From positions 1-24,883 of IMG/VR virus record IMGVR_UViG_3300031576_000788: 24,883 nt of DNA. The stretch is one strand, 5' to 3'. The position numbers and the translations under genes are program-made. The DNA is from a virus. The notes below the pieces were generated by a model, which was not told the DNA's origin, did not search any database, and worked only from the letters and a program-made list of their open reading frames with translations. This document shows positions 17,993 through 24,883 of the stretch, piece by piece. How positions within the stretch are numbered: the first letter of the stretch is position 1; each line of letters starts with the position of its first letter.

Positions 17993-18631
17993 TCTGGGCA
18001 CTCGCCTTCTGCGCTGCACCGGGATCCCCACATACCCCCCCGCCGCCTTCTTCCGAATCGCATTCAGTCCTGCCCGGAACTCGTTCAGACGCCGGAACGA
18101 AAAGCCCGCCAACTGCTTATAGGCGTCACTCTCGGCCGTCACCGTCTCGGTCAGGGCACTCGCCCGCGCGCTCGCCGCGTACGCACTCCCGCCCGTCACC
18201 AACATCTGCGCGTGCTCGCCGGGCAGCGTCGTGCTCGCCGCGGCGTCCAGGCCCTCCACCGTCTGCGCCCGCGTGAACCAAATCCGCGCCACGTCGTTGA
18301 TCGCCGGCTCCGTGCCGCCGACCACGTACAAGATATTCCCCGGCCACAACTCGAACTCCCGCCAGCGCGCCGGATACTCCGGGTCCGCCGACGTGTACGG
18401 CAGCCACACCCGCGCCACATCGATCAGCCGCGCGAACGTCGTCGCCGACAAGGTCGCCTCGCGCGACGCGCTCGCAAACGTGTGCGTCGCAATCGCCTCG
18501 TCCGGGTTCACCGCGTTATAGTCCTCCAACGCCTGGCGCAACGCCTGGTCAAGGACGTCGTCTTCCCACGTCGCCACGCCCAGGTCCGACAGCTCCAACC
18601 GCAGCTTCTCCCGATACTGCAAAACGTTCAT
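17987..18631 (-). CDS. Head-tail adaptor-like protein
   Basis: The 214-residue product has an N-terminal MNVLQYREKLRLELSDLGVATWEDDVLDQALRQALEDYN and a following NPDEAIATHTFASASREATL. This is the layout of phage adaptor/head-tail connector proteins: a helix pair, then 'wedge' strands, then helices SGGSAYAASARASALTETVTAESDAYKQLAGFSFRRLNEF. The C-terminus is strongly basic (RRRRVPRQ). The ATG follows an ACGGAC cassette with GAAGGG. Family assignment is by pattern. Confidence 0.65.
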   Translation of the reverse strand: MNVLQYREKLRLELSDLGVATWEDDVLDQALRQALEDYNAVNPDEAIATHTFASASREATLSATTFARLIDVARVWLPYTSADPEYPARWREFELWPGNILYVVGGTEPAINDVARIWFTRAQTVEGLDAAASTTLPGEHAQMLVTGGSAYAASARASALTETVTAESDAYKQLAGFSFRRLNEFRAGLNAIRKKAAGGYVGIPVQRRRRVPRQ

Positions 18632-18657
18632 GTCCGTGATCCCTTCTGTCCGTGAGA
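18632..18657 (-). repeat. ACGGAC start-site cassette
   Basis: TCACGGACAGAAGGGATCACGGAC leads straight into an ATG (minus strand). GAAGGG is the ribosome site. Near-identical cassettes precede 19011 and 19055, with looser relatives before 22382 and 22844. Confidence 0.7.
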
Positions 18658-19011
18658 CTAGAAGTTAGCGATGACCCGAATAATGAAATTAGCGCCCGTC
18701 GGGTAACTCACGATCTTCCCCGCCCCATCCGTGACCCAAAAGAACAGATTGTAGTGCCCCTCCGTCAACACAAACTCAGCCGCGCCCGGGTAAAACGTCA
18801 CCTTCCCCGTCGTCGCCGCCGTGATCGCCAACTTCGTCGGATTCGCCACCGTATCGTAACTCGCCAGCGGCGCCCCATCGTGCGCCTGGATGCGCATCTC
18901 GACCTTGCTCACCGCCGACAAGTCCACGGCCGTCCCGTCCGCCGTCAGTTGAAACTCAATCGGCTCCGTCGATCCAACCCGCCACGTCCACGTGCTATAT
19001 GGCGCCGTCAT
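18658..19011 (-). CDS. BppU-like baseplate N-domain protein
   Basis: In the 117-residue product, the order of motifs (YSTWTWRVGSTEPIEFQLTADGTAVDLSAVSKVEMRIQAH, then TGKVTFYPGAAEFVLTEGHYNLFFWVTDGAGKIVSYPTG) fits the N-terminal immunoglobulin-like domain of baseplate upper proteins, which attach receptor-binding proteins in siphophages. The ATG overlaps the stop of a 15-codon mini-frame (19008-19055) carrying a duplicate start cassette. Confidence 0.7.
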   Translation of the reverse strand: MTAPYSTWTWRVGSTEPIEFQLTADGTAVDLSAVSKVEMRIQAHDGAPLASYDTVANPTKLAITAATTGKVTFYPGAAEFVLTEGHYNLFFWVTDGAGKIVSYPTGANFIIRVIANF

Positions 19012-19055
19012 GTCCGTGTCCCCTTCCGTCCGTGAGTCGAATCAGGCGCCGTCAT
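19008..19055 (-). CDS. Mini-frame made by duplicated start site
   Basis: A 15-codon frame (MTAPDSTHGRKGTRT) starts with the same ATGACGGCGCC as the gene at 19011 and has the same upstream cassette. Its TGA overlaps the next ATG (ATGA). It looks like a duplication of the initiation region and could couple or raise translation of the baseplate gene. Confidence 0.4.
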   Translation of the reverse strand: MTAPDSTHGRKGTRT

Positions 19056-19082
19056 GTCCGTGCTCCCTTCCGTCCGTGAGGA

Positions 19083-19859
19083 TCAATCCGTCGTCCCATC
19101 CCGCACGCCTTTGTACTTCGTCGTCACCTTCGCCGCCCTCAACCCGATCGTCACCACCATCCCCCGCACCGTGCTCGTCACCCGCACCAACCCGATCGTG
19201 AACCCCGGCAATCCCGCCAGCATGTTCGGACCCGTCGTCCAGTTAAACAGCGAATCGTCGAAGGCAATCTCACTCTCGACCAACTCCCCCAGCGGCAGGA
19301 AGTCCTCCGGCAGCACATCCCCCGCCAGCGGCCAGGCCGCCCACTGATACAGCGTATCGTCGAACTCGACCCCCGCCTCCACCAACACCGGCAACGCCTG
19401 GAAGTCCATCACCAGGTCTTCAATCGCCCCCCGCAGCCAGCCTGGATCCGATTCATTCTCCCGATCCGCTGTTATCTCCCCCCACTCCGCCAGCGGCAGA
19501 AAGTCCTCCACATCCCCCGGCGTCAGCCAAAAAACCCAACCCGCCTCAGCAACCTCAGCGTCCTCAACCGCCTCAGCCAGCTCAGCGATCGGCGGCATCT
19601 CCTCGACAACGACCACATCCCCCGGCGTCAGCCAAAACGTGTAATCGTGCGCCTCGACGTCGTCGCCGATCTCCTCCTCGAGCATCCCCAGCGGCGGCAT
19701 GACCTCGACGACCACCCCATCCGCCGGCGTCAGCCAGAAGACCCAATCGTGAAGTGTGTCGTCAAAGAACGCGTCGCCGGCCTCGAAGGCCGGCGCCGGC
19801 GGCATGTCCGGCGCAGGAGCAGCGCCCTGGTAATAGTGAGCCTGTAGCCGAATACTCAC
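19083..19859 (-). CDS. Acidic repeat protein with WLTPGD motifs
   Basis: The 258-residue product starts at GTG 19859 with TTAGGTGAG upstream. It contains five degenerate repeats: FDDTLHDWVFWLTPADGVVVE (32-52), DYTFWLTPGDVVVVEEMPP (72-90), GWVFWLTPGDVEDFLPL (107-123), FDDTLYQWAAWPLAGDVLP (166-184) and FDDSLFNWTTGP (200-211). The C-terminus is basic (TIGLRAAKVTTKYKG). It is strongly acidic in the repeats. Lying among tail genes, it is probably structural or adhesive; no family is recognised. The TADRENES stretch comes from a dispersed repeat. Confidence 0.75.
   Translation of the reverse strand: MSIRLQAHYYQGAAPAPDMPPAPAFEAGDAFFDDTLHDWVFWLTPADGVVVEVMPPLGMLEEEIGDDVEAHDYTFWLTPGDVVVVEEMPPIAELAEAVEDAEVAEAGWVFWLTPGDVEDFLPLAEWGEITADRENESDPGWLRGAIEDLVMDFQALPVLVEAGVEFDDTLYQWAAWPLAGDVLPEDFLPLGELVESEIAFDDSLFNWTTGPNMLAGLPGFTIGLVRVTSTVRGMVVTIGLRAAKVTTKYKGVRDGTTD
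19454..19473 (-). repeat. Dispersed GGATCGGG-type repeat, in repeat-protein gene
   Basis: An in-frame copy read in a different phase from the terminase copy (TADRENE), between the third and fourth WLTPGD-type repeats. Confidence 0.7.
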
Positions 19860-19870
19860 GGCGCGCTCAC

Positions 19871-20200
19871 CTAATCAATGCTCAACAGCACCCAGTCAAA
19901 ACTGCGCCCCGTGCCCGCCACTTGCTTTAGCGTACACACGATCTCGATGTTGGCTGGCACAGGCGGGCTGTACTTGTTGGGCATGGCTTGCACATTGGTA
20001 TAGTTGGCCGGATAGGCCAGCCGCGAACTCGATCCGCTCAGTACCTTCGTCTTGATGCGCAGCTCCAACACGTCGCCGTTGGCCATGGCATTCGTGTCGA
20101 CGACGAGCACGTAGGTCTTGCCCGTGGTGCTGGTGACCAGGGTGTGTTCTGTTCCGACCGTGGCCGCCTGTGTGCCGCTGCTGACAATTGCGAGCGTCAT
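19871..20200 (-). CDS. Small virion-type protein, unknown function
   Basis: The 109-residue product's ATG directly follows the previous TGA. It is strand-rich (TLAIVSSGTQAATVGTEHTLVTSTTGKTYVLVVDTNAM), with GDVLELRIKTKVLSG and a final TGRSFDWVLLSID, a pattern seen in small beta-sandwich structural proteins encoded near phage tail genes. The role is inferred from location only. Confidence 0.65.
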   Translation of the reverse strand: MTLAIVSSGTQAATVGTEHTLVTSTTGKTYVLVVDTNAMANGDVLELRIKTKVLSGSSSRLAYPANYTNVQAMPNKYSPPVPANIEIVCTLKQVAGTGRSFDWVLLSID

Positions 20201-21028
20201 TCAATCCACTCCGTACACAAAGATGTCGATCAGCCGGTCGGTCACGTCGATGATCGAGCACTGCGCCCGCGCCGCCAGGCGCGTGCCGGCCGGAATGTTC
20301 ACCCCCAGCGGCGGAAAAATCTGCGGCTGAATCAGATCGACCGACCCGCCGCAATTCAGCATGATATTCTCGATCAAGACCTGCTCCGCCCCGGCCGCGC
20401 CCACAGCCAGATCGGCCAGCCACAACGCGGTCGTCCGCAGCACGTTAGCCTGGTTGCCCATCGCGATCGTGAGCTGCCGGATCGGATTCGTCGTCGAGGC
20501 CACAATCTCACTATATGCGCCCTTCGTGTGAGCCGTGCCGCCCGGATCGATTTGCGTCCCACCGCTATCCGCTGTGCTTGCGCCGTAAGTCGTGATGCGC
20601 CCCAGGCCCGGCGGAGTGATGAAGCCCTCGCCGAGCAGAATAATCAAGATGCGGAGCGTGGCCGAAGCGCCCGACGACTGGACACGCGCGGATAGGCGCG
20701 TTCCGGCCGGAATGGAAATGGGCAGCAAATATCCGCATGCATCTATCGTCTGCGCTCCATCCCCGGATCCGGCGTACAAATTCTCGGCGATGATCGTCTC
20801 CGATCCGCTTGCGCCCACGGCGACATCCGTCAAATAATCCAGGTAGGATGACGAGCCATTGCTGAGGCTCACTAGCAGGCCATGCGCATCAAAGGCCGTG
20901 CTCGCCACCACCTCCGCATACGCCCCCTTCGTGTTGGCCGCGCCGCCCGTCATTAGCGTCCCGGTACTCGCCGCCGTGACCGCGCCGACCGTCTCGAAAC
21001 GCTGCGCCTCAATCAAAGACCAGTCCAT
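20201..21028 (-). CDS. Duplicated beta-rich structural protein, fibre-like
   Basis: The 275-residue product is two tandem copies of a domain of about 130 residues. NTKGAYAEVVAST (32-44) ... IPAGTRLSARVQSS matches HTKGAYSEIVAST ... IPAGTRLAARAQCS. The arrangement suggests two beta-sandwich modules of a head or tail fibre/decoration protein. The start overlaps the previous stop by one base (TGATG). Function is inferred from architecture and place. Confidence 0.7.
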   Translation of the reverse strand: MDWSLIEAQRFETVGAVTAASTGTLMTGGAANTKGAYAEVVASTAFDAHGLLVSLSNGSSSYLDYLTDVAVGASGSETIIAENLYAGSGDGAQTIDACGYLLPISIPAGTRLSARVQSSGASATLRILIILLGEGFITPPGLGRITTYGASTADSGGTQIDPGGTAHTKGAYSEIVASTTNPIRQLTIAMGNQANVLRTTALWLADLAVGAAGAEQVLIENIMLNCGGSVDLIQPQIFPPLGVNIPAGTRLAARAQCSIIDVTDRLIDIFVYGVD

Positions 21029-21369
21029 CAGCCTAGCTCCACGGGTTCGCCGACAGCCCGATACCGCGCACGCCCCAACAGCCGCATCAGCGCATTCGTC
21101 AAACGCTGCCGATTGGCGGCGCTCAGCGCATTGTAGGCCGTCTGGAACTCGGCGTAATCCGGATTCGTCGCCAAGTCCTGCAGTCTATCCACCGGAACCT
21201 TAGCCGGACGCGCCACAAACAGGCGCGCGCCTTCGTTCCACATCTCCTCGTCACCCGGCCGGCCGGCAAGCAAAGAGGCGACCTGATCCCCCGGCAAGGG
21301 ATCGGCCACCACCTGGCCCACCGACACCAGCCGGCCCGTCGCGCTACTATAAACCGCATACCAGGCCAT
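21028..21369 (-). CDS. Small phage protein, unknown function
   Basis: The 113-residue product's ATG has GGAAGGA upstream. The N-terminal MAWYAVYSSATGRLVSVGQVVADPLP is strand-like. A helical C-terminal part (VDRLQDLATNPDYAEFQTAYNALSAANRQRLTNALMRLLGRARYR) recalls small proteins accompanying tail-fibre genes. No family is recognised. Confidence 0.65.
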   Translation of the reverse strand: MAWYAVYSSATGRLVSVGQVVADPLPGDQVASLLAGRPGDEEMWNEGARLFVARPAKVPVDRLQDLATNPDYAEFQTAYNALSAANRQRLTNALMRLLGRARYRAVGEPVELG

Positions 21370-21417
21370 CGCGATCCTTCCAAAGAGGGGCAGGCCCGCG
21401 CCCGCCCCTCATCCGCT

Positions 21418-21439
21418 GAATTCACCCGATCCGCTGTTC
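21418..21439 (-). repeat. Dispersed GGATCGGG-type repeat after a stop codon
   Basis: GCGGATCGGGTGAATTC follows the TAA at 21440 directly and is followed by a shorter AGCGGATGAGG remnant. Confidence 0.75.
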
Positions 21440-21877
21440 TTACGTCTCGTCCCACTCCATATAGCCCGAGACCGTCGACGTCCCCGTCGCCGAGCGCAGC
21501 GACATCGTCGCCGCATTGCGGATCTCGATCATCGCCCTGGGATCGGTCGTCTGCCAGCGGTTGATCCCCCCGTTGGCGTTGACCCCCAGTAGTTTGAGCA
21601 CATCATCCAGCGTCGGCTGCGTCGCCCACGTCGTGTTGACCGTGGAGGCCACCGCCGCCTGCTCGCCGCCGAGCGGTTCCGGCGTGATCGCGCCGCCGCC
21701 CGTCACCCCGCCGCTCGAGCGCGCCACCTGCACCGAATTCGCCGCGCTCGCCGTGCCCATCCCCGCGAACTCCACCAGGTACACATAGCCGCGCCGCGCC
21801 GAGGCCGAGACCAGCGTCATGAAATCCGCCGTCGTCGACAGAGCAACGTTATCCCTACGTGCCGACCAGCGTCCCAT
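21440..21877 (-). CDS. Small structural-type protein, unknown function
   Basis: The 145-residue product's ATG has AAGGGGTGAGGT upstream, overlapping the previous stop. RGYVYLVEFAGMGTASAANSVQVARSSGGVTGGGAITPEPL (29-69) is a recurring phage pattern of a strand followed by a Gly-rich loop. The C-terminal part is strand-rich (PRAMIEIRNAATMSLRSATGTSTVSGYMEWDE). It is likely a virion component, with role unknown. Confidence 0.65.
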   Translation of the reverse strand: MGRWSARRDNVALSTTADFMTLVSASARRGYVYLVEFAGMGTASAANSVQVARSSGGVTGGGAITPEPLGGEQAAVASTVNTTWATQPTLDDVLKLLGVNANGGINRWQTTDPRAMIEIRNAATMSLRSATGTSTVSGYMEWDET

Positions 21878-21880
21878 ACC

Positions 21881-22129
21881 TCACCCCTTCCCCTTCGTGG
21901 GCACGGCATCCCTCGTGGGAGCGGCATCCCTATGCCGCGCCGCCCCGAGCTTCAGCGCCGCATCCTCCACCGTGATCGCCGCGATCAAGACCAGCACCAG
22001 CGTATTGACCGCCTCGCTCATCGCGGGCGGAATGCCCGGCAGCAGATGCGCCGCCACGGTCTGCGCGACCGCGAACACCGCCAGCAGAAACTTGCGCGAC
22101 CGCAGCAAAGACTTCAGAGCGTCAAACAT
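21881..22129 (-). CDS. Small two-pass membrane protein, holin-like
   Basis: The 82-residue product has hydrophobic helices at about residues 13-31 (FLLAVFAVAQTVAAHLLPG) and 39-56 (EAVNTLVLVLIAAITVED), with a charged N-terminus (RSRKF) and a basic tail. Size and topology fit small phage holin-like proteins, but the place inside the head cluster is not diagnostic. The tail (RHRDAAPTRDAVPTKG) is encoded by two palindromic repeat units, suggesting the end of the gene was remodelled by repeats. Confidence 0.6.
   Translation of the reverse strand: MFDALKSLLRSRKFLLAVFAVAQTVAAHLLPGIPPAMSEAVNTLVLVLIAAITVEDAALKLGAARHRDAAPTRDAVPTKGKG
21899..21938. repeat. GGCATCCCTATGCC palindrome, copy 2
   Basis: A perfect 7-bp palindrome GCGGCAT-CCCT-ATGCCGC (21921-21938) is preceded by a half copy (GCACGGCATCCC), inside the 3' end of the membrane gene. 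Confidence 0.7.
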
Positions 22130-22382
22130 GGGAATCTCCTTGTTCGGCCAGGGTCTCCGACCCCGCCACTTTGATGTCCGCAGACATGCGCGCCTTCCGC
22201 TTCCCCGGCGCGCGCTCCGGCTCGATAGCAGTCACGACTTCAGTCGGCGGCGGCGCCGGCCGGTACGTCAGCTTCCGGCCATCCTTCACGACCAGCACCA
22301 CCCGATCCGCGTACACCCGATGACCGAGCACCTCGTCGACGCCGACGCCCAACCCCTTGCAGGCCTCTTCGAGAGTCAGCAT
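22122..22382 (-). CDS. Small phage protein, unknown function
   Basis: The 86-residue product has an N-terminal helix plus strands (MLTLEEACKGLGVGVDEVLGHRVYADRVVLVVKDGRKLTYRP, about 1-42) and a charged, probably flexible tail. GGGAGGGAG lies just before the ATG. The stop overlaps the next start by eight bases. Similar small proteins often sit near capsid genes; the role is unknown. Confidence 0.6.
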   Translation of the reverse strand: MLTLEEACKGLGVGVDEVLGHRVYADRVVLVVKDGRKLTYRPAPPPTEVVTAIEPERAPGKRKARMSADIKVAGSETLAEQGDSHV

Positions 22383-22456
22383 AGCTCCCTCCCGTCCGTG
22401 TTCCTTTCGTCCGTGGGATGAGGGTGGCCGCCACGCGACGCGGCCACCCCGATCCG

Positions 22457-22480
22457 CAAATTCTCCCGATCCGTTGTTCT
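22457..22480 (-). repeat. Dispersed GGATCGGG-type repeat after a stop codon
   Basis: AACGGATCGGGAGAATTTG follows the TAG at 22479-22481 directly, with a second GCGGATCGGGG just after it. Confidence 0.75.
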
Positions 22481-22844
22481 ACTCGTCCACGTCCACCGTC
22501 AGCACGATGCAGCCGTCCGTGGCCGTGGGCGTCGTGCCCGCCACAAAGTTCAGGTCGATCGCCACGATCGAGTCCGCGTCGACGTGCGCCGGGATCGCCA
22601 CACTCCCGCCCAGCCCCGTCGTCTTATACGTGGCCGGCGTGCCGGCGGTGGCCACCGAGCACACCGCGGCCGCGATCGCCGTCCCGTCGTCGTTGACGTC
22701 GATGTTCGAGCTCGTCGGCGCGCCGGTGTACGTCTGCGGGCAGTACGACGCGCCCAGCAGCCAGAAACCCTTGATCGCCGTGAACTCGAACAACGGCGCC
22801 TGCGCCGCATTCGCGTCGAACGTGAAAGTCAACTGCGTCTTCAT
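22479..22844 (-). CDS. Small capsid-associated protein (possible decoration protein)
   Basis: The 121-residue product starts at ATG 22844 with GAAAGGA upstream; a much longer in-frame reading to 23519 overlaps the capsid gene and is rejected. It is strand-rich, with FEFTAIKGFWLLGASYCPQTYTG, then VAIPAHVDADSIVAIDLNFVAGTTPTATDGCIVLTVDVDE. Its place right after the major capsid gene suggests a head decoration or stabilising protein, which is inference. Confidence 0.7.
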   Translation of the reverse strand: MKTQLTFTFDANAAQAPLFEFTAIKGFWLLGASYCPQTYTGAPTSSNIDVNDDGTAIAAAVCSVATAGTPATYKTTGLGGSVAIPAHVDADSIVAIDLNFVAGTTPTATDGCIVLTVDVDE

Positions 22845-22892
22845 GATGTTGCGTCCTTTCTCCGTGTTCCTATCCGTCCATCCGAGTGATCC

Positions 22893-22911
22893 GTTGTCCC
22901 GATCCGCTGTT
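22893..22911 (-). repeat. Dispersed GGATCGGG-type repeat over a stop codon
   Basis: TAACAGCGGATCGGGAC begins within the TAA of the capsid gene. Confidence 0.7.
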
Positions 22912-24883
22912 ACGGCACGTTGTTCTTGTGCAGCGGCCGGAAGTCGATCACGCCTACGGTGTAAAAGTACCTGACCTTCACCGGCAGCGTGTCGTTGTGG
23001 AACATCAGGTAGCTGTTCGGGTCGGCCGCGATGAAGATCTCCGGCGTCTCCCCGAAGCGGAAGCCGCACCCGATGCCCGGCGCGATGCGCGGATCGATGC
23101 ACGCCGCCCAGTCGTTCGCGTCGGTCCACTCCGGCACGACCACCACGTTGTCGTCGCGGAAGTTCTGATCCCGCCCGGCCACGTTCACGTCGTTCAGACT
23201 GCCGCCCGGCTCCTGCGAGCTGACGAACAGATTGACCGCCGTCTTGCGCACCTCGATCGGCACCATCACGATCGACGGCCGCATGCCCAGGCGCTTGCTC
23301 GAACTGAGCTCGGTCTGCTTGAACACCGCCTGCACCACCGCATCCCACTCGGTTGCAGACAGGGCCACCGTGCGCAGGTTGTTGTGCGAGGCGTGGAACA
23401 GCGCGAGGCCGTCGCCCAGCGTCGGCCCGGCACCGGACGCCTGCGTGAAGATCGTCGCCACTTCGTTCGACAGCGTGCGCAGCGCGGCGATGGCCATGCC
23501 CACCGGCACCGCGCGCCACTTCTCCGTATCGTCCCGGTCGATCATCTCAAGCGTCAGGCCCAGATAGCCGCCCTTCTTCAGCCAGTTGCTCGTCTCCCGG
23601 CTGTCGTCCCACACCAGTTCGGTGTAAGACGCGCCCTCGCCGATGGTCGGCAGATCGCCGAAGCCGCCGTAAGTCACCCAACTGACTTGCTGGATCGACT
23701 CGAACGAGCGCACCGCCACGATCTTCTGCCACCAGCGGTAATCCTGCAGGTTGCTCCACGTCGCATACACGGCCTTGTTGATCACGTTGCGCGTGAACTC
23801 CGCCATCGTGGTCGTGTTCGCGTTGGCGAACTGCACGCGGCCCGGGTTGTAGACGCCGCGCATCTCGCGGTCACCCGTCAGCAAGTGATACAGCTCGCGG
23901 ATGCCGGTCAGACGCGGCACGTCCGCGAACTGCGCCTCGACCGGATAACCCATCAGCCGGTCATACGCCGCCTGCAGCCTGTCCAGGTCACTCCACATCG
24001 CGTTTACGATCGGGGCCGGCCGGCGACCGTCGCCGACGGCGTGCCCCATGCCCTGAATGCTGGCCGGCCCGGCCAGCGCCGCGGCCGCCGCACGCGCCCG
24101 CACCACTTCCGCATCCAACTCGGCCGGGCTGAACACACGCGCCTGGCCGTCCAGGCCGGTGAAGTGCGCGCGCACCAGGCTCGTGATCCCCTCCGGCAGA
24201 TTCGCCGTGGCCAGCCGCATCTCCAGCAGTTGCGCACACTGCGCGCGCTGCACGGCTTCGGTCTGCTCCCGCTCCGCGCGCTGCAGGGCAAGAGTCAATT
24301 CGTCGTGACTCGGGCCGCCAGCCGGCGCCGGCACCAGAGAAGACAGGCTCACATTCGCCGGCGCTTGTGTCGCCGCCGTCACACTCACAGACGTGGTCGA
24401 GGCATCCCCATGCCTCGAACCCACGCCCGTTTGGTTCTGTTCGTTGCTCATGTTGTTGCTCCCTTGTCGAATGGAATTGAGAACACGACTGACTTCACCG
24501 CCTGCCGCAGCCTCGTAGACCTCGTCGACCGACCACACCTTCGTAATCTCCGCGATAGCGCGCTTGCCGTTCTTCAACTCCGGCTCCCACTTGACGCTGA
24601 GCAACGCGCTCAGCCCCAGCCGGGGCGGAGTGACGCCAGCCTCTCGCATCGAGGCGATCAGGTCCAGCCGCTCGATCGCTCGCTCGGACTGCTGCAGCCT
24701 GAACACGTGTAACTCGCCGAGCATCGCGTTATCCACCACCGAATAGCGCGGGAACTGAACCGTCCCCAAAAAGCGCTCCACGCTCGGCGACTCGAAAAAG
24801 CCCGGATGATCGACAAACATCGAGGCGTTCGCCCACAGCGGCGCGCTGCGCTGCAGCACCTCGCTAGGCAGCACCCACCCGTT
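22910..24883 (-). CDS. Capsid maturation protease-major capsid fusion, partial at right edge
   Basis: At least 654 residues are visible. The frame is open to the edge (codons NGW before a GTG at 24874), so the true start is probably outside. Residues about 1-135 resemble a prohead protease/scaffold module (FVDHPGFFESPSVERFLGTV, PRLGLSALLSVKW, EITKVWSVDEVYEAAAGGEVSRVLNS). A Ser/Thr/Gln-rich linker and coiled-coil-like segment follow (about 140-260). From about 290 a major capsid domain follows, with NLQDYRWWQKIV, LPTIGEGASYTELVWDDSRETSNWLKKGGYLGLTLEMIDRDD, LFHASHNNL and a strand-rich end. Self-cleavage would release the shell protein. A palindromic repeat inside the linker encodes SRHGDAS. Confidence 0.85.
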   Translation of the reverse strand, partial: NGWVLPSEVLQRSAPLWANASMFVDHPGFFESPSVERFLGTVQFPRYSVVDNAMLGELHVFRLQQSERAIERLDLIASMREAGVTPPRLGLSALLSVKWEPELKNGKRAIAEITKVWSVDEVYEAAAGGEVSRVLNSIRQGSNNMSNEQNQTGVGSRHGDASTTSVSVTAATQAPANVSLSSLVPAPAGGPSHDELTLALQRAEREQTEAVQRAQCAQLLEMRLATANLPEGITSLVRAHFTGLDGQARVFSPAELDAEVVRARAAAAALAGPASIQGMGHAVGDGRRPAPIVNAMWSDLDRLQAAYDRLMGYPVEAQFADVPRLTGIRELYHLLTGDREMRGVYNPGRVQFANANTTTMAEFTRNVINKAVYATWSNLQDYRWWQKIVAVRSFESIQQVSWVTYGGFGDLPTIGEGASYTELVWDDSRETSNWLKKGGYLGLTLEMIDRDDTEKWRAVPVGMAIAALRTLSNEVATIFTQASGAGPTLGDGLALFHASHNNLRTVALSATEWDAVVQAVFKQTELSSSKRLGMRPSIVMVPIEVRKTAVNLFVSSQEPGGSLNDVNVAGRDQNFRDDNVVVVPEWTDANDWAACIDPRIAPGIGCGFRFGETPEIFIAADPNSYLMFHNDTLPVKVRYFYTVGVIDFRPLHKNNVP
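24397..24418. repeat. GGCATCCCCATGCC palindrome, copy 3
   Basis: Perfect 9-bp arms (TCGAGGCAT/ATGCCTCGA) with a CCCC loop, inside the flexible linker of the capsid fusion gene. Confidence 0.75.

Noticed and set aside
22845-23519. Upstream extension of the decoration-type gene
   Set aside because: It overlaps the capsid gene out of frame and is Gly/Arg-rich. ATG 22844 has a proper ribosome site.
22886-24712. 608-codon plus-strand open frame
   Set aside because: Antisense shadow of the capsid fusion gene.

Overview
This window is a stretch of a temperate tailed phage (Caudoviricetes) genome with high G+C content. The basis is a set of phage genes seen in translation: a large terminase subunit running off the left edge, a capsid protease/major capsid fusion running off the right edge, tail and baseplate-like genes, a ParB-like protein, a tyrosine integrase and an excisionase-like protein. 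The host is probably a high-GC bacterium. Chloroflexota is possible from the style of the short repeats, but this is only an impression. The phage attachment site appears as the 3' half of a tRNA-Arg(UCG) at 8882-8928, with phage genes on both sides, so the sequence looks like the excised, circular or virion form rather than an integrated prophage. The leftward terminase at one edge and the leftward capsid gene at the other fit a circular map joined through portal genes that are not shown.

Layout. 1-1764, minus strand: terminase large subunit, a small membrane/coiled-coil protein and a small-terminase-like protein, behind a good promoter (1797-1825). 2021-3867, minus strand: membrane proteins and small proteins, bracketed by two T-tract terminators (3893-3936 and 1914-1954). 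4052-7764, minus strand: small early genes, a winged-helix protein and ParB. Two short candidate RNAs diverge from the starts of the last two. 7895-8734, plus strand: integrase, followed by the attachment site. 9023-9440, minus strand: excisionase-like gene with a leaderless-type promoter. 9505-10829, plus strand: two small genes separated by a heavily structured gene-free stretch. 10830-11661: gene-free DNA with two large related hairpins. 11662-14759, plus strand: a nine-gene operon. 14760-15252: structured gene-free DNA between convergent operons. 15253-24883, minus strand: head, tail and baseplate genes.

The outstanding observation is at 11432-12682. This 1,251-base tract has only five A residues on the plus strand, by direct reading. 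It holds a candidate promoter and two genes with GTG starts. The proteins are therefore built almost entirely from the ten amino acids whose codons need no A (A, C, F, G, L, P, R, S, V, W). The second is a recognisable SLOG/DprA-like Rossmann-fold protein. Three of the five A residues sit where function requires one: the -10 hexamer, a stop codon and the Asp of the GxxxGAD motif. Even the Shine-Dalgarno-like sequences are GGGGGTG rather than GGAGGTG. Depletion stops exactly at the SLOG stop codon, and the next gene has an ordinary A-containing GGAGG site. Just upstream lie two large hairpins that share sequence and show compensatory changes, plus duplicated flanks. The mechanism is unknown. 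The proposals under findings (an A-free message escaping a defence, or an A-directed mutational process) are inference.

The genome also carries many short dispersed and tandem repeats in gene junctions and inside genes. Some overlap start codons or supply ribosome binding sites, which suggests the phage builds its gene junctions from recurrent modules.
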